A DNA stretch of 64,000 nt from contig NC_135125.1 in the NCBI RefSeq assembly GCF_050908995.1, positions 16,477,849-16,541,848 of the forward strand. The letters run 5' to 3'. A program made the position numbers and the translations under genes. Below are positions 13,096 through 26,306 of the stretch, piece after piece; within the stretch, counting starts at the first letter, position 1, and the number at the start of each line of letters is the position of its first letter. The notes beneath the pieces are model-generated. The model was not told the origin of the DNA. It ran no database searches and saw only the letters and a list, made by a program, of their open reading frames with translations. This DNA is from Andrena cerasifolii (Eukaryota > Arthropoda > Insecta > Hymenoptera > Andrenidae).

Positions 13096-16000
13096 TAACT
13101 CACAATCAGTTCACCGTACCATCGAAACAATTCTTACATCTGCCATTACAATAATTCTCCCAGTCTGTCTTCAAATTCGCCACCAGGCAACTCATCTACC
13201 TTACAACTAACTCTCTAATGCCTGCGTTATCCTCTTCCACGACTGTATCCCTTACTCCCTTCAATTTTCCTTTATTTGGCATTCGATTAAAATTGAATTC
13301 AATAACAAGATTGTACACCACGATACTTATTCATAATTTCATGCGCAGCTCACAGCGCATTAGTGACTGATTATCAAAACGCTATGAATGCTCGCAGCTT
13401 CGACAAATTGGGGTGGAATTTCGCCCCGGGAAAGGATCAAGCTGCGGACCACGGGACAGTCGAGCACGTCCACAACGACGGGAAGCGATCTTAAGTGTTT
13501 ATTAATACGACGACGAGGGCCGGTGGAGCGTGCACGTAACCTGTTTGATTATGCACCGGTTTGCGTTGTAATTACCGGCGGCCTGTTTGCCCGTCACCGG
13601 CCAGATCTACTCGTGCAACTGTAACTCATGTGACCCGGTTCCGAGCACTGAATTACATAATACACCGTGGCCGGTGCCGCGCTGCAAACGACATTTCCAT
13701 GACGTATGCGAGGCTGCGAAATGAACGGGGGAGGAAGGGTACGTGTCGCGAAAACACGTTTTAATCCGACCAACAGCGGAGGACGAGCACTTCGGAAGAA
13801 TTACCGCCAGCCGAGGCACCAGCGCCAACGGAAATCCCCTCGAGGCGGGAAAAGGGAATGCTTAACGAGACACTAACGGCGAGGAAATGCGTCCAAGGAG
13901 CCACCGAGCGATTATTTTAAAATAAATTATTGGACGCTGCTTCAGATAGTTTTCGATTTTCCCCTTGTTAACGCTCGAGGTTTCTTCGCCACGTTGATGA
14001 GGTCGGCCGAGTGCTTTTTTACTTTGTTACGCGGGAGGGAGTAGGTATTCATTTAGAAAGATACAGTAACTGTGGGAACTTACACAGGTTGGATTGTCGA
14101 TGGAGAGATGTTAAGAAATTTTACAATTTATACAGAATGACCTAAAAGCTTCCAATCCTTCCTTCTACCGCGTCACATCGCTCCGCGTTCTCCGGGCCGA
14201 CTGTGCGAGCGTAACTTTGAAATTTCAAGATGCATCGCGGCCTCAGCGTGCATGAATTCTTTTTTCATCGAGTCAGGAGGTGTGCACGAGTGAAATTTAA
14301 ATATGAACAATGGCCCATGAATTAGCATAAGAGCATCGATCTTCTCCCGTCCTTGCCCGAGAAAGAGCCCCAGACGCACTTCGCCTCTTATTTTTCCCGA
14401 GCAGCGAATAGTTTTCCCGCTCCACCCTCCGTCGCGCTCTCGGTATGTAAATCCCCCGGGAATTAAATTTAACCTTGATGGGGTGAATTTCAGAGGCAAT
14501 TTAAGATCCCCGATGCCTTTTGTGCGGCCCCGGCGTATCGACGATTACGCGGCTAAATGGCCCGGAAGTATTAAGTCGATTGTACCTTCCGACAAAGTGG
14601 ATTACGGGTGTAGCATAATCCAGATTCCCCTCCGCGGAGACGCGAAACTTTCGTGGGAATTTTTTCTTCTCCTACCTCCCGGGACCAGGATTGACAATGG
14701 AAAGTATCCGCGGAGGTGTCAACGGGGTGAAAATGAAATCTCGGGACTGTAGAGAGAGAAGTGGAGTGGAATCTAGCAAGGGTGGTTCTATACGTGTGTG
14801 TCGATTGCGTTCACATACAGATAAATACAGTTGCAGTAAACATGAAATACAGAAGAATAGTCAGAATATTGTTAACGCGTAATTGTAGTATAATTATCAA
14901 AAGCCAAGTTAGAATATATCTTTAACGAAAGGCATAAATTAGGACGAATAAAGAAGAAATTTCCAAGTGGACAGTAAATAGCCAGCGATGAAAGTATAAT
15001 TAATTAAGTCCATTCTGAAAGCAGATTCGAATCGACGTGTCACGTCGCCCTGGAGGAAAATAAATTTCCCACCAAGATATTTGCACACTGCCCCCCCCCC
15101 CCCCTCGACATATTCATGAGACGAGGCGCGGATGGAGTGGGAAATGGATGACAAGAATTAGATTCCTCGTAGGAAACGCGGTTGGCTTTTCTACGTAGTG
15201 CCCGTGCAGCATGTCAAAGCTGACTTCATCTCCAGGAAACGTGCTCTTGCCCCCTCTGAAGACTGAAACATGCAATGTTTCTTTTCAACGAAATACGTAC
15301 GGATTACTCCTCCCCCTCCCATCCCACCCTCCGTGGAATCATTTCCAGATGCCTGTCACCGTCGCGTCGCGACGACTACGAACGCTTGATAGAAGCATCG
15401 AGATCAAAGGGAATGCGAGAATAAGTCCATTCGTCGCGATGCATTATTAGTGGATTACTATTGTCAGCTTTCGGGCGGGGGAAGCGAGCCTGAAACCTAG
15501 CCTGTGCTGTTTCGTCGCTGACGAGGTTCCTGATCAGAGGGAGAGTAATTTAGATATTTTACTACTGGAACTAGAATCTTGTAAGTATCCCCTTTGACAA
15601 GGGACAAGTATTCACGTAAATACTTACACTTATAACAAAATATGTACACTGAAAATTTCATGTAAATAGCCTCGTTGAAGTCTGCCATGATCATACACTA
15701 TGCACCCTCCTATCCACAATTCACTTTGAAGAACTGCAGCCACACTATGCAAGATGGAATGCAGAGCACCCCCTTCTTCCACCGCACGCGAATAACTATT
15801 CAACGCGATTCGAGGAGTTTCACAAATCTTTCCAAGGAAATGTTAACCCTTAAACCACCGGTATCCTCCGAAGCAGTTCCAAGCTACCAGGAGGAGGTAA
15901 CAAGAATTCGATACGCTCGGGTACCGAAATAACCCAGACCAATGGCGAAGATGAGCCCGGGCGAATTAAATGTGGCTGAGGGGCCAGGTCAGTGGTGCAT

Positions 16001-19000
16001 GCATCATGACTAAGTAATTACGTCGATATTCGTGAATTGTTAATCGTCGACTGGTGCCCTGACCGAGACGGACGACTTGTTCCAGGCTGAGCAGGGATAA
16101 CTATCGGGCGGGCTGCGCGGGGCGAATCCGCGTTACCCTTAATATAGAAACAGAGATGCGCCAGCGGTTTGCGGGGGCGCATAAGTAAATACAATTACTG
16201 TGTTGCGGGCGAATGCGAATGAAATTTTCCAGGCAACGAGCATCGGATTAAACGTGAAAAACACTGGGAGACAAGGAACGTAAACACCTTTGCACGCCCC
16301 GTGGTGGAAAAAAGGAAATAGTAATGAATATAAAAAGACCTGCCCCTCGTAGCCACTCAACCTCGTGGAACATGAAATTAATTTTTCAGGATTCTATTTG
16401 CATCAGATTCTACGGGGTTTTCAGAGAAGCGTTCGAGGATGGAGAATGTTATTTAGTAGTTAGTATTACAGAGAGTTGGAAAATTAACGAGAATGACTCC
16501 CCACTCTCTTCTCTCTGTGGTATTTAGAAAAATTATTCCAAGTACACCCTGTCGATTTCTCTATGTTATAATATTTTATATTGGAAGGTTAAGAAGAATT
16601 GAAGCGGATCTATTACAAGTACTTTTTACCCCGCGAGCACTGGAACCTCTTTTTAACACTTTGTAGCCGAAAGCGAGAAAGAAGCGCGATAACTGAGAGA
16701 GGAAGGCCATGGCCAGAAGATGGTCAAAGATTTCGCGTAAACAAGAACATCGCCGGGCGCAAAGAACGTATCACGGAAAACCCGCGTTAATTTCCACGGG
16801 AACGCTTTAAGTGCCTGTGTAATTAACGCGATCCTGTAAAAGCAGCCTCAGAAGGCCGCAGTTCTGGGTTTACTTCGCGCTGTAACGCGCTGGTCTACGA
16901 GGTTGAGTTGTAAACGCGGCTAGCTCGCGAACCGCGTTCGAAGTCGAGGGAAAGTTTGTCGCGATGCGTAGAATGCTTTGAATGTACTGACGTGTACAAT
17001 TTGCAGTGGTATTTGCGTTGCACTTCGGCGCGCAATCGGGAACGGAGGAATTAATCGCGTAGAAATAGAAACATAGTGGAATTCAGGCTTTCTGGTCAAA
17101 CTTGATAAAAAAATATGATGGATCAAAATTAAATTTCCATCAGAATATAACATGGAGGACAATTTTCCAAAAAATGTGAGATAAATGTAGAATAAAGTAT
17201 AGAGTTATGTAAATGGAGAATTCTCCTGCCTTTTTATTAGAAAATAAGTTTAGAAATTCGTCGAATATGGACGAAGAGAAAAGCACTGGATTAAAAATAA
17301 GCGTGGAGAATCTATCCTCGAATAGAAGACACCTCTGTATAAAAATCCCCACGCGATGCATAATGCGAGCAGCGTATCAGAATACAGTGACTCTCGCCAA
17401 TCGACGGATGGAAAGGCCTGAAAATGAAAAGACCACTCGCTGGTTCGACGCTCCCGACTAGCTGGAGGCCGAGCCACCCCCTTCGAGCAAACAGCCACAG
17501 AGAAATTCGGGGGGCGTGAGCGGTCGTAAATTTTTACACTCTAGATTACTCGGTGCCCGGGCAGCGAATGCCTCGTTTTAACGGCTCGTAAATTTTTTAT
17601 GCTCCCTTTTTTACACCCGCCCATGTATGTGTATCGCTTCGTCGTTTGGAGCGTTGATTCGATTAAAAAGCTGCACGTCAAACGGACATTACGACGCGAT
17701 TAGATTGAAACTCAGGAGCAACGTGATACAGTCGAGTGTCATTTCCAGATGGGGCAAAGGTAAACTGGTAAACGTTACTGATTGTGAGTCGCTTAAACAG
17801 AATGGAAAGAAGTCTGTATTTCGGTACAAGGGGGTTGCAAACCTTCCAAGCTCTGGCACCCCAGTGTCACTTACAGTGGCGCACCCAGACCGGGGCCAAG
17901 GGGTCTGGCAACCCCCAAAGAAGAGGCTTTGTAAAAAGAAAAGAAAACTGGATAATATTCTTTAAATAAATTTTTTATAATTACCTAATGAATATTATTG
18001 AATTTGTAGTAAAAATATTTTTATCCCTTCACCTCAGCTTCCCCCCGAGATTAAATCCTGAGTGCGACACTGGTCACTTACACTGATAATACATAGAATT
18101 CGCGGTGCCACTTAAAAACTACACAGAATCGAAAGGAATTATCATAGAAAAATGAGGCACCGTTACTCGACCACGATACAAGCTTGAAATTCGAGAATGG
18201 GAAAGATAAAGCTGCCAAGTTCCCAAAAATATGGCTAACCAACACCGAAACTGGGCACACGCACCTCGCTGCATTAGAGGCACAGATTTACGCGAGGAAT
18301 CTGCAAATAAATCTAGCGTGAAATTCGTACGGGCAGTCCAATTTTTTAACATTTTTTTTTCCGCAAGCCAGGCGAGCGCAGCGCGAAAAGCGTTTGCCAA
18401 AACGTTCCGTGAGGTGCACGCATCGCTGCCGTATCGTCATGAATTTTTAATATCGAGCCTCGATCCCGCATTACGCCCAGGACTGCTAATATTCAAATTG
18501 ATCGGGGTCGTTTGCGAAAAACGGGCGACTGATCCGCGAACGGTGGCTGAGCGATCCCACAAATGCGACTGGGCAAGTCGATTGTTACGAATGCGCTGTT
18601 TATTCATGAGGTAAACCATGTTTTATCCGCGATTCCATGGGAAAAACCGCGCGAAAATGGAGGAAAGATGAGGATTAAATTAGCCGCGCGACAAAGGTAG
18701 ACCAAGTGAAATAGTAGTGGGGAGGGGATTATTAAAATTGTCCAATCGACAAATAAATCAGAATATTTCACGGGGAATGGTAACACGAAGTCAGCAGAGT
18801 GGGACGTTGCCCCGTCAGCGGAAACGCGAAAACGGTTCCGCTGGCCGGGGACAATAACGCGAAACGATTATTAACGACGAAACGTCCGCGACATGGGGGG
18901 GGGGGCGGGGGGATGCGAAACGCTGACTGAAATTTTTTAAATGTTCTGTTCCTTTCAGAGTTTACGACGTTACACCTAATTGAGGTTTAATCTTGTTTGG

Positions 19001-19970
19001 GGGTTGCGGCGAGTGTATTGCGAGGTGTAGATTCACAACTGTTGTATATAGAAAGTAGGATGGCATTAACGCGAGTGGTGTTGAAAATCCACCCCGTCGT
19101 ATGGAATCCAATATCAACAATATCGTCGCAAACTTCCACGGAATGATAGAACCCCAATGACAATACACGGTGCGCATGGCAGCATGCCCATAAATCCAAT
19201 CCATCTCGTTCCATCCCACACCCCAATTATTTTATATCACCCCTATTACATTTGTTCATCCATTACGAACCCTCGACGCTTTCAAAAATCAAAGCCACCC
19301 CGCTCGCCGGATTCCGCAACCATAACCGAACAATACGCGAATTCCGCATAACTTTCGTCCGTCCCTGAACGGAGCGGCCTCCCCGGCGAGACACAGAGGC
19401 CGGGGAGGCATTGTTCCGCGGCGCTTAACGAAAGGGGAGGTAGACGGACACCTTCTGCGATGGCGGTCCACGTAACCGATCCATCGATCGCCGGGCTGGG
19501 CCGAGGGGATGATTAATCAGCCGTCAAGGCGTCGCGGATTAATTTATCAAACGAATTAATGAATGAGAGGGTTACGCGTCGGGTTTACACTCGGAGGGCC
19601 GTTAATCGCCGTAGAGGGGAACAGAGGGGAGAAGCTTGTACAAGCGGAACAACAATGAGCCGGGGCGATAAAAACGGGACGGATGACTGGCGTAAAACGG
19701 GGACGGAATGAAACGCGGGCATTCAGCCCGGGGAATCCAAGACTTTTCGAAGCGAGAGCTTCGCGCGTCCGGACAAACCTTTGCCAGTGATAAACGGGTC
19801 TTGAAAGGAAACCGGCACGCATTCCCCGCGTTGATTACGGTAATGGAGGCCACGTGGGGGCTCGTGAATTCAACATTCATCGCTCTGTTCGCCTTTCACC
19901 CCCGCGATTTCGCGAGAGGCTGCACAGAGAAACGTTGGCCCCGACGTTCGTTTGGCAATACCGAAACTGC
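13096..19970. other. Gene-free stretch
   Basis: No supported gene in almost 7 kb. Frames reach 127 codons (18,231-18,614) but give no recognisable protein, and codon use does not stand out from the other frames. A C-tract lies near 15,092-15,105 and a G-tract near 18,894-18,912. Short sequences such as CAGTGGCGCACCCAG near 17,875 look like ends of old mobile elements but cannot be assigned. Confidence 0.5.
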
Positions 19971-19974
19971 TCAC

Positions 19975-20165
19975 ACAGCACCATAACATTGCAGAGACGT
20001 TGCAGGTTCAGTCCTATATTGCAGCAACATTACAAAAATGTAGTTCTGCAACGTTCCGAAAATAATTGTCCAACGAAACGGCAGCAGTTGTGTATTCCCG
20101 CAACGTTTCGGATATTTTTTGGAGAATGGTCCCTGCAACGTTTCGTGCAGTGAGGGACTGCGACG
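19975..20165. repeat. TTGCAACGTT-rich repeat, copy 1
   Basis: This is an irregular cluster of short words related to TTGCAGCAACGTT and GCAACGTTTCG in both orientations (for example CATTGCAGAGACGTTGCAGG, GCAGCAACATTAC, CTGCAACGTTCC, CGCAACGTTTCG). The same words recur at 20,560-20,770 and 21,778-21,947, so these look like three relatives of one element family. No protein is encoded. Confidence 0.55.
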
Positions 20166-20224
20166 ACATGAATGTGTGCAGAATTCTAGTAGTGTACCGC
20201 CGGTGTGTATTTCTCTCATAGAAT

Positions 20225-20310
20225 TTTTTTTTCCCAGGGGCGAATTCGAACCGAGGACCTGTAGCATTCATCGTAGACGAACACTTTACCGCCGCACTCT
20301 AGAACCGCTG
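20225..20310 (-). mobile_element. tRNA-derived SINE relic or tRNA pseudogene
   Basis: On the minus strand the sequence has a B-box, GGTTCGAATTC (20242-20252), about 45 bases downstream of an A-box-like stretch around GTGCGGCGGTAAAG (20284-20297). It runs into an A-run (plus-strand T-run 20225-20233) just after the T-arm region. The stems expected of a working tRNA do not pair well, so a functional tRNA is unlikely. A tRNA-headed SINE fragment with an A-rich tail is the simpler reading. Confidence 0.45.
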
Positions 20311-20559
20311 ATTTATAAGATTGCTTACATATTCGAACATATACTCCTACCGTGCAACACTTTAAACTCAAATTATTTAAAAACGAAGGCTGATTTGACA
20401 AACCCCATTAGGGATTTTTATAACACTACAGGTGCGGACTACAACTTTCACTCGTTGTCATTTTAGGTTAGGTTGGAAAATAGTCTTTAGACTGAACCTT
20501 TACATTTCTCTTTTCTTCTCTTCACACATTAAAACATATTTCGACAAATTTTGCAAAGT

Positions 20560-20770
20560 CATAGTTGCTTCAGAATATTGCTGTAATGTTTCTACAATAT
20601 TTTGCACTACAGTATTGCACGGCAATATGTGCGTAAATATTGTAGGATCGTTGCTACTGGAACATTGCGCAACAATACTGCAGCATCGTTCCTGCAACAA
20701 CACAATATTGCAGCAACGTTCCTGCAATACTGCTGCAACAAAGTGTGCTGTATGAGTATAGGTACGTTTC
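20560..20770. repeat. TTGCAACGTT-rich repeat, copy 2
   Basis: Contains repeated words such as ATATTGCAGCAACGTTCCTG, CTGCAACAACACAATATTGC and GGAACATTGCGCAACAATAC, in direct and inverted order. It ends in AAAGTGTGCTGTATGAG, which resembles the right end of copy 3 (AAGTGTGCTGTAGGGG). This supports a shared origin with copies 1 and 3. Reading frames across it are a by-product of the repeats. Confidence 0.55.
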
Positions 20771-21777
20771 CTCTCCGCAATCCGAGAATACACACGCAAC
20801 GCAGTCATTAAACCTGCCTCGGTCCCCCATTGAGCCGCAAGTTTTCAAGAAAACAGTGTTCACAGACGGCCATCGAAATCGCGGCTTCTCGAGACGCAGA
20901 CATTGCGTTTGGAACGACTCAACGGTGGAGAAAAAAATAATTACGAGAAAGGGTGCGCAAGACGCGGGGCAGGCTTCCCTGCCTGGTCCGCGAAAGATCT
21001 AGGGAGGGTGGAAAAGACGCGTGTGGGGAAATCCAAGAATATTCAAGGGTTGGAGAAGGAGGGAGGCGGGGAAGAGAGGGTTTCCGCTCGTTACGTAGCC
21101 GGAAAAGCTTGGCCGCGATAAAAGTGCAGTAAAAGGAATCCAAGCTCGCTCGACGAGCGTACCGACGTCTCTGCCGCGTTAATTGTAATGGTATTAATTA
21201 CGATAATGGAGCCACCCCCCATCCTGCAGCCCCTCTGAACCCGTCTCTGTACCACTTACTCTCCTACCCCTTCACCGCCTTTCCTCTCCCTGTCTCCTTC
21301 TCGCCGTGCCCCGCGCAACCACATCCTCACTCGTTCTCATCCCTTCGCACGGAGTCAATTAAGTGGATATCTCAAACGAAAAATTCTAATAAGCCCGGCG
21401 AGCCGGTAGAGACGCGCGCGCGGCCAGAGACAGAGGGATCATTATTTTTTCTTACCTTTTTAAAACAGTTACGTTAATTCCTCGCTACGTTAGTTTTATT
21501 CCGCGTTTAATAGCGTTCAACAGCCCTCCGGCGTTATTAGGCAGTCATATCGAGAGACCCCTTTTCAATGCTCGTCGAATTTATGCCCCGTTATATGGAC
21601 GGTGGGTAGCTCGTGGTATTCTCCCGTTTAATGATCCCCACTGATGTTTTCTTTGCCGCTATCGGGGTGAAGGTTTCGAGGGATTCAGAGGACTATGGTC
21701 TGCAGATCAATGAGAAAATTTACTCAGGAGAATCGAAATGTCTGAACGACAACGTTCAAAGTATTGGACCCAGGTCG
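20771..21777. other. Gene-free stretch between repeat copies
   Basis: No supported gene. Composition is GC-rich, with pyrimidine-rich stretches around 21,210-21,350. Nothing else recognised. Confidence 0.5.
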
Positions 21778-21947
21778 TATCCCCTACAGCACATTTATTG
21801 CAAACGTGTCCATTGCAATATTTCACGGCAACGTTTCAACAATGTTGCAGTAATATTGCAATGCAATCAGCAACCAAACGGCAACATTGCAATGTACCGC
21901 AACGGTTGTGCAACATTCCTGCAATCGAAGTGTGCTGTAGGGGATAT
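21778..21947. mobile_element. Short TIR element with TTGCAACGTT core, copy 3
   Basis: The ends are inverted repeats: TATCCCCTACAGCACATTT at the left matches the reverse complement of AAGTGTGCTGTAGGGGATA at the right. The 170-bp interior is a mosaic of ATTGCAATATT, GCAACGTTTC, AATGTTGCAG and GCAACATTGC words in both orientations. It is a MITE-like, non-coding element and the best preserved of the three related copies. No clear target-site duplication could be fixed. Confidence 0.6.
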
Positions 21948-24066
21948 CGAATAATCAAAAATATAGCAGTTGACATTTTCATTATTATCGACGAAGCAAT
22001 CGCTCGTAAAGACCTGGCCAATTTGAAGGTGTATCTTTCAAAACCTGTCACACTGAAAGTGTAAAGCAGATACAAAACCAGTGAAAATAGTCAGTCCAGC
22101 TTACGATCACTCTTAAATCAATCATCGAGAGCCAGAAGACAATTCGATTATCCCCCCGTGCTGAATTCAACTTTCCACCAAAAAGAAGACACTGTGCCAG
22201 GTCCCAACGAAATTCCATCCCCCAAAAATTCTATTTCCCGTGTCATCGCCGTAGCGTGGCGAATTCGAAAAACCGCCAACTCGGTGCATCGGTGTTCAAT
22301 ACTCCCGATAAAATCGTTGCTACCGTACAAGGATGCTCGCAGCATCGATCTCTGGCCCGACGACGGTATATCCCGGCATCGATATCGCGCCGATCTTTCG
22401 GGTATCAATCTCGTCCTGGCATCCATCGACTCGGTACGTACGAGTGCCACTCGACTGCGTTCCATCGCTGGCGAATTCCCGCGGGGGCGGGAGAAGAAAA
22501 ATGAAAGGGGCGAAGGGAGGGGGCGGAGAAAAGAAAGAGACTTCCGAGGACTCGTTGCTGTCCCCTCGCACCGTCGGCTGGAAGAAGAAGGGAATCGGCT
22601 GAAGGGGTGAGTGACTCAAAGTATTTCCGAAAAGGCGAGTGGCGGGGCGGGCCTTTGTGCTGCGCGAGAGCACCAGGAACTTTTGTTTTTTCAACCCCCC
22701 TCTGTCGGTGGCGTTCTTGTCCCAAGTAGCGTGAATCGACGTGCCCGTAGCGGTCGTATGGGATCCCCTGCCGTGTCGGTGCGACGATCGTGATTCTCAT
22801 TAATCTCTGCTTTAATTCACGCCCTCGTTCCCCGCTCCGACGCTTCGTAGCTCTGTGGGAACGCCCGTGGAGCATTCGAGGAACGTTTCCGCGAGCGAGC
22901 TCATCCGGGGATCGTTTAATGACTGCTGGTTAATTATTTAACTTCCGATGGGAGATTGTGCTCCGTTTCCCAGACTGTTCTTTGGGAGAAAAGATGAGGG
23001 AAAATTTCGTTTCAGGAACAAGATCATTAGAAATCATGCGCACTGTTGGAAACTGCAGGCCGGTGCATGCCCAGGTCCACAGTGTATGTTTGTTTTTAGG
23101 AAATGATTGAATAAAAAATTATTTTCGTATTATTCAAATATGAAACAAATATGTTTCCATTACTTGAAAATAAATTCTTAGAGAAGTTGGAAGGACTTAA
23201 CCTCTTCGTGTGTTAACCCTGGGGCCGAGGTAATTTTGTTTGCTTTATTGTTGAACGGCCAGGTTTAAATCCGACAACAAAAGACGGTAGAACAAAGTGG
23301 CCCGTATAAAACAAGAGCGGGACAGGGAAACGGGGTTACGATAAATATTTCACGGACCGTTGCGAATGTAGTACGTTTCGCGATTCGTCGATTAAATAAA
23401 TTTCAAATTGTATCCCGATGTAATGGCCGCGGCGATTGAATTAACGGGAAAGTATGAATTACTGATTAACGTGTACCGATGATTTATAACAGGCCCCCTC
23501 CCCCCTCCTGTTAATTCATAACTACACCGAGAAATTAATTATTCCAGTCTAGTTATAAACGTCCCGTGCGAAATTGTGCCGTTTCCTTGGTGACGTGGCT
23601 TATCGATGTATCGATGTACCCATGTTGCGCGATCGTTAAAAGCGAAGAACGTTACAGAGGTGGGGGAGGGTTAATCAGTTGCAGGGGTTAATTGGCCCAT
23701 TTGTCATTATTACCATAATAAATGCATTAATACCACGCATTTCACGTGTCGGGGCTGTGTCGCGTGTCACACGCATCGATTATTATTCAGTATCTATCGA
23801 AATTTGGGAGAGTCAGCGTGAGTTCCTCCACGTCTGAAAAAGTCTATGCGAGTTCAACTACGGTTGAGGAGATTCGCGTGAATTCTACGTGCACCTCCGC
23901 AAGAATTCTTGTAGATTTATGAATTTATACGCGAATCAGAGAAACTCGAATATATAGTCTACACGAATACAAAATGATTCTATGGGGTCTACAAAACCTA
24001 AACTCACATCAGCGAAATTCAAGCAAATCCTTAAAAGTTGCAGCTGGGTGGAAATATCTTGGAACG
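21948..24066. other. Gene-free stretch
   Basis: No supported gene. A GC-rich patch lies at about 22,400-22,900, where frames of up to 156 codons overlap on both strands without a recognisable domain. The rest is AT-rich. Confidence 0.5.
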
Positions 24067-24074
24067 CGTTAGAG

Positions 24075-24255
24075 CAGGAGTGTCGAACTTGCCCCACTTA
24101 TTTTTTTCCAGGCGTTGCACGAGACCCGGCAGGGAGAGAGCGCGGCTCCCGGAGGAGAAATTCGTCAGAGCGAAATAGGTGTGGAGGGGGCCGTTCTCCT
24201 ACGGCTCTTACGGAGCAGGCGAAGAGGAGAAGGAGCCGCTAGTTCGACACCCCTG
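24075..24255. mobile_element. hAT-type MITE with 8-bp target duplication
   Basis: The 181-bp element starts CAGGAGTGTCGAACTTG and ends AGTTCGACACCCCTG, giving a terminal inverted repeat of about 15 bases with one mismatch. It is flanked by CGTTAGAG (24067-24074) and CGTTCCAG (24256-24263), an 8-base duplication with two differences. An 8-bp duplication and CAGGGGTGTC-like ends are typical of hAT elements. The GC-rich interior encodes no transposase, so it is non-autonomous. Confidence 0.7.
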
Positions 24256-24263
24256 CGTTCCAG

Positions 24264-25651
24264 CATAGAGAAGTACGTATGTATTACCCTGAACATGACA
24301 TCACCGTAATTGAAACCTAGGCTACTATTTCAGCTATTTCTCGCACCATCCCCCGATTCAACTGTCGCTTCCACTAGAATCGGAATAATGATATAACCAA
24401 ACGCATGGTCTTCGCGGATCGCTAATAGACTTAATGAATCGAAGAAACCTCCTACTCCAAAGTAAAATCATGAAACGGCAGCCATTGTCCGGTGTAAATT
24501 AATCATTACTCTCCGTATCGATAACAACGTTATTATTTGCTTACGGACTCGATATCGCGTTTAATATTTCAACGCGGCGGGCTTAATGCATGCATCAATG
24601 CGACTCCCGACTACGCCACGCTCGCAGCACGTGTCTTTCGTGACATAATAACCGATAATGCTGCACGCTGCACGATAAATTCATTCACCGACGGGAGCAG
24701 GGCCGAATATTCACCGCTCGCGCTGGGGATGCACACTAGCCCGCTGCAAAACATTATACGAAACGCGAAAATGTTTTTCAGCCGAGACCACGTCACTCCC
24801 TCTCTGTATTTTGAGCAGACCCAGCCCGATTAAACAGGACGAATGGAACAAAACGATACTGTCGAAAGGTATTCGAAATTTTACATATCTTCCTCCCAAC
24901 AAGATACAAGGTGTTGTGCGTAGTAATTTTGTACACCGAAAATTGGATATCATCTGTTTGTTATATACTTATGTGCATAGAATCTGCGCAATTCTATTAG
25001 GGGAACAAGGTACAGAAAAAATGCTGCCGGGACACGTGATTTTGTTGTTCCTGTAATCCATAGAAGTCGAGAAAGATATTCATTTTTCGGGAGGTGATGA
25101 AATTTCGATCGATTGCGCGCCGGGCCAAGGCGGAATGAAATATTTCATAAAAATCTGATACCAACGAGCCGTAAAACGAAAGGATCGAATAGAAAGAGGA
25201 ACGACTTGGCGGGGTGAAACAGAGGGCTGCAGGACAACGGAACACCGGATGCGGGACACATTGAAGCAGTTTTACGAGCACGTCCAACGACCTCGAGATA
25301 CGCCTAACTCGAGGCTCGCATACAAATTCTATCAGGATTTTAGTATCGCCCGTTAGAATTTACTACGGCGCCTCTCCCCCTGCAGCATCGAAAAATAACG
25401 GGGTTATATAGAGAATCGTTGGTACATCGAATCAGCAGAAAAATTATACAAAAAGTACGGCGTATTTGCGGCAGGCGAAACAGTAATTAAGTACACGGTT
25501 TGTTTTTTCGTTATATGGAGGAGAAACAAGTCGTAAATCGAGCCTGATCGAATTTCGAAAGTGTAAAAAAGCGTGCAAAACGCGAATGGGAAATTGTATG
25601 GATTTTAACGTGGGGAGCTTAATCGGGGCACTGAGAAGCTTTAAAAGCGCC
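24264..25651. other. Gene-free stretch
   Basis: No supported gene; frames up to 98 codons carry no recognisable product. Confidence 0.5.
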
Positions 25652-25655
25652 TTAA

Positions 25656-26302
25656 GAGGACTAGGCAGTCGATAAAACGATTTTTTTACTATCTTCTCTA
25701 AATAAAATGCCGCTTGGTTTATGTTAACATTCGCAAAATTGTTGATTTGGCAGCTAAAAATGCCAAGCGGCAACCTACAGCGTCGCATTGCCCAGAAAAT
25801 TTAAATTTATCTCTCTCGGTTTTCCCCTAGTTGCGAATGTACAGAGATTCAGATCGAGTTGAAAAAATTACAGGATGTATAAAACATTTGTCATTTCCCG
25901 CGTATCCTATAAAACGGCCCTTAAGAAATAGAGATTTTCATGAAAAAACACGATCGATTTTTTCTTAAAATAGTCGCTGTTTTTCGACCACCAATTTAAT
26001 AATTCTGTTTTCATTTTAGTTTTTAGTGGTTGCGCGGGAAACTGCGGATGTAACAAACAAGAATCACACATAAAATTGGATTACGTCACTTTTTAAGACC
26101 AATATAACAGCAAAACCGCAGAAGAACGTTAAAATGCACCGTCATTTTTAAAGCACATGCATATTTCATTCCGACTGTTTTTCAATCTCTATGATAATAA
26201 TAAACATTAGGTAAAGTGAAACATCTGGATTTGCTTTTATTCTTTTACAAATACATTAGAAGGAAAGTGTTTCTTTCACGGAAAACGGAATGCCTAGTCC
26301 CC
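25656..26302. mobile_element. TTAA-flanked element E, probable MITE
   Basis: TTAA flanks lie at 25652-25655 and 26303-26306. The left end GAGGACTAGGCAGTC matches the reverse complement of the right end (GGGGACTAGGCATTC) with two differences. Size (647 bp) and flanks resemble elements A-D, but the interior does not pair along its full length as in those, so this is an older or differently built relative. No coding frame is present. Confidence 0.55.
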
Positions 26303-26306
26303 TTAA

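Noticed and set aside
17826..17911. Segment with CAGTGGCGCACCCAG as a mobile element
   Set aside because: Such words are common at ends of several element classes; no partner end or target duplication was found. The same holds for CAGTGGCGTAACAAAT near 8,504.
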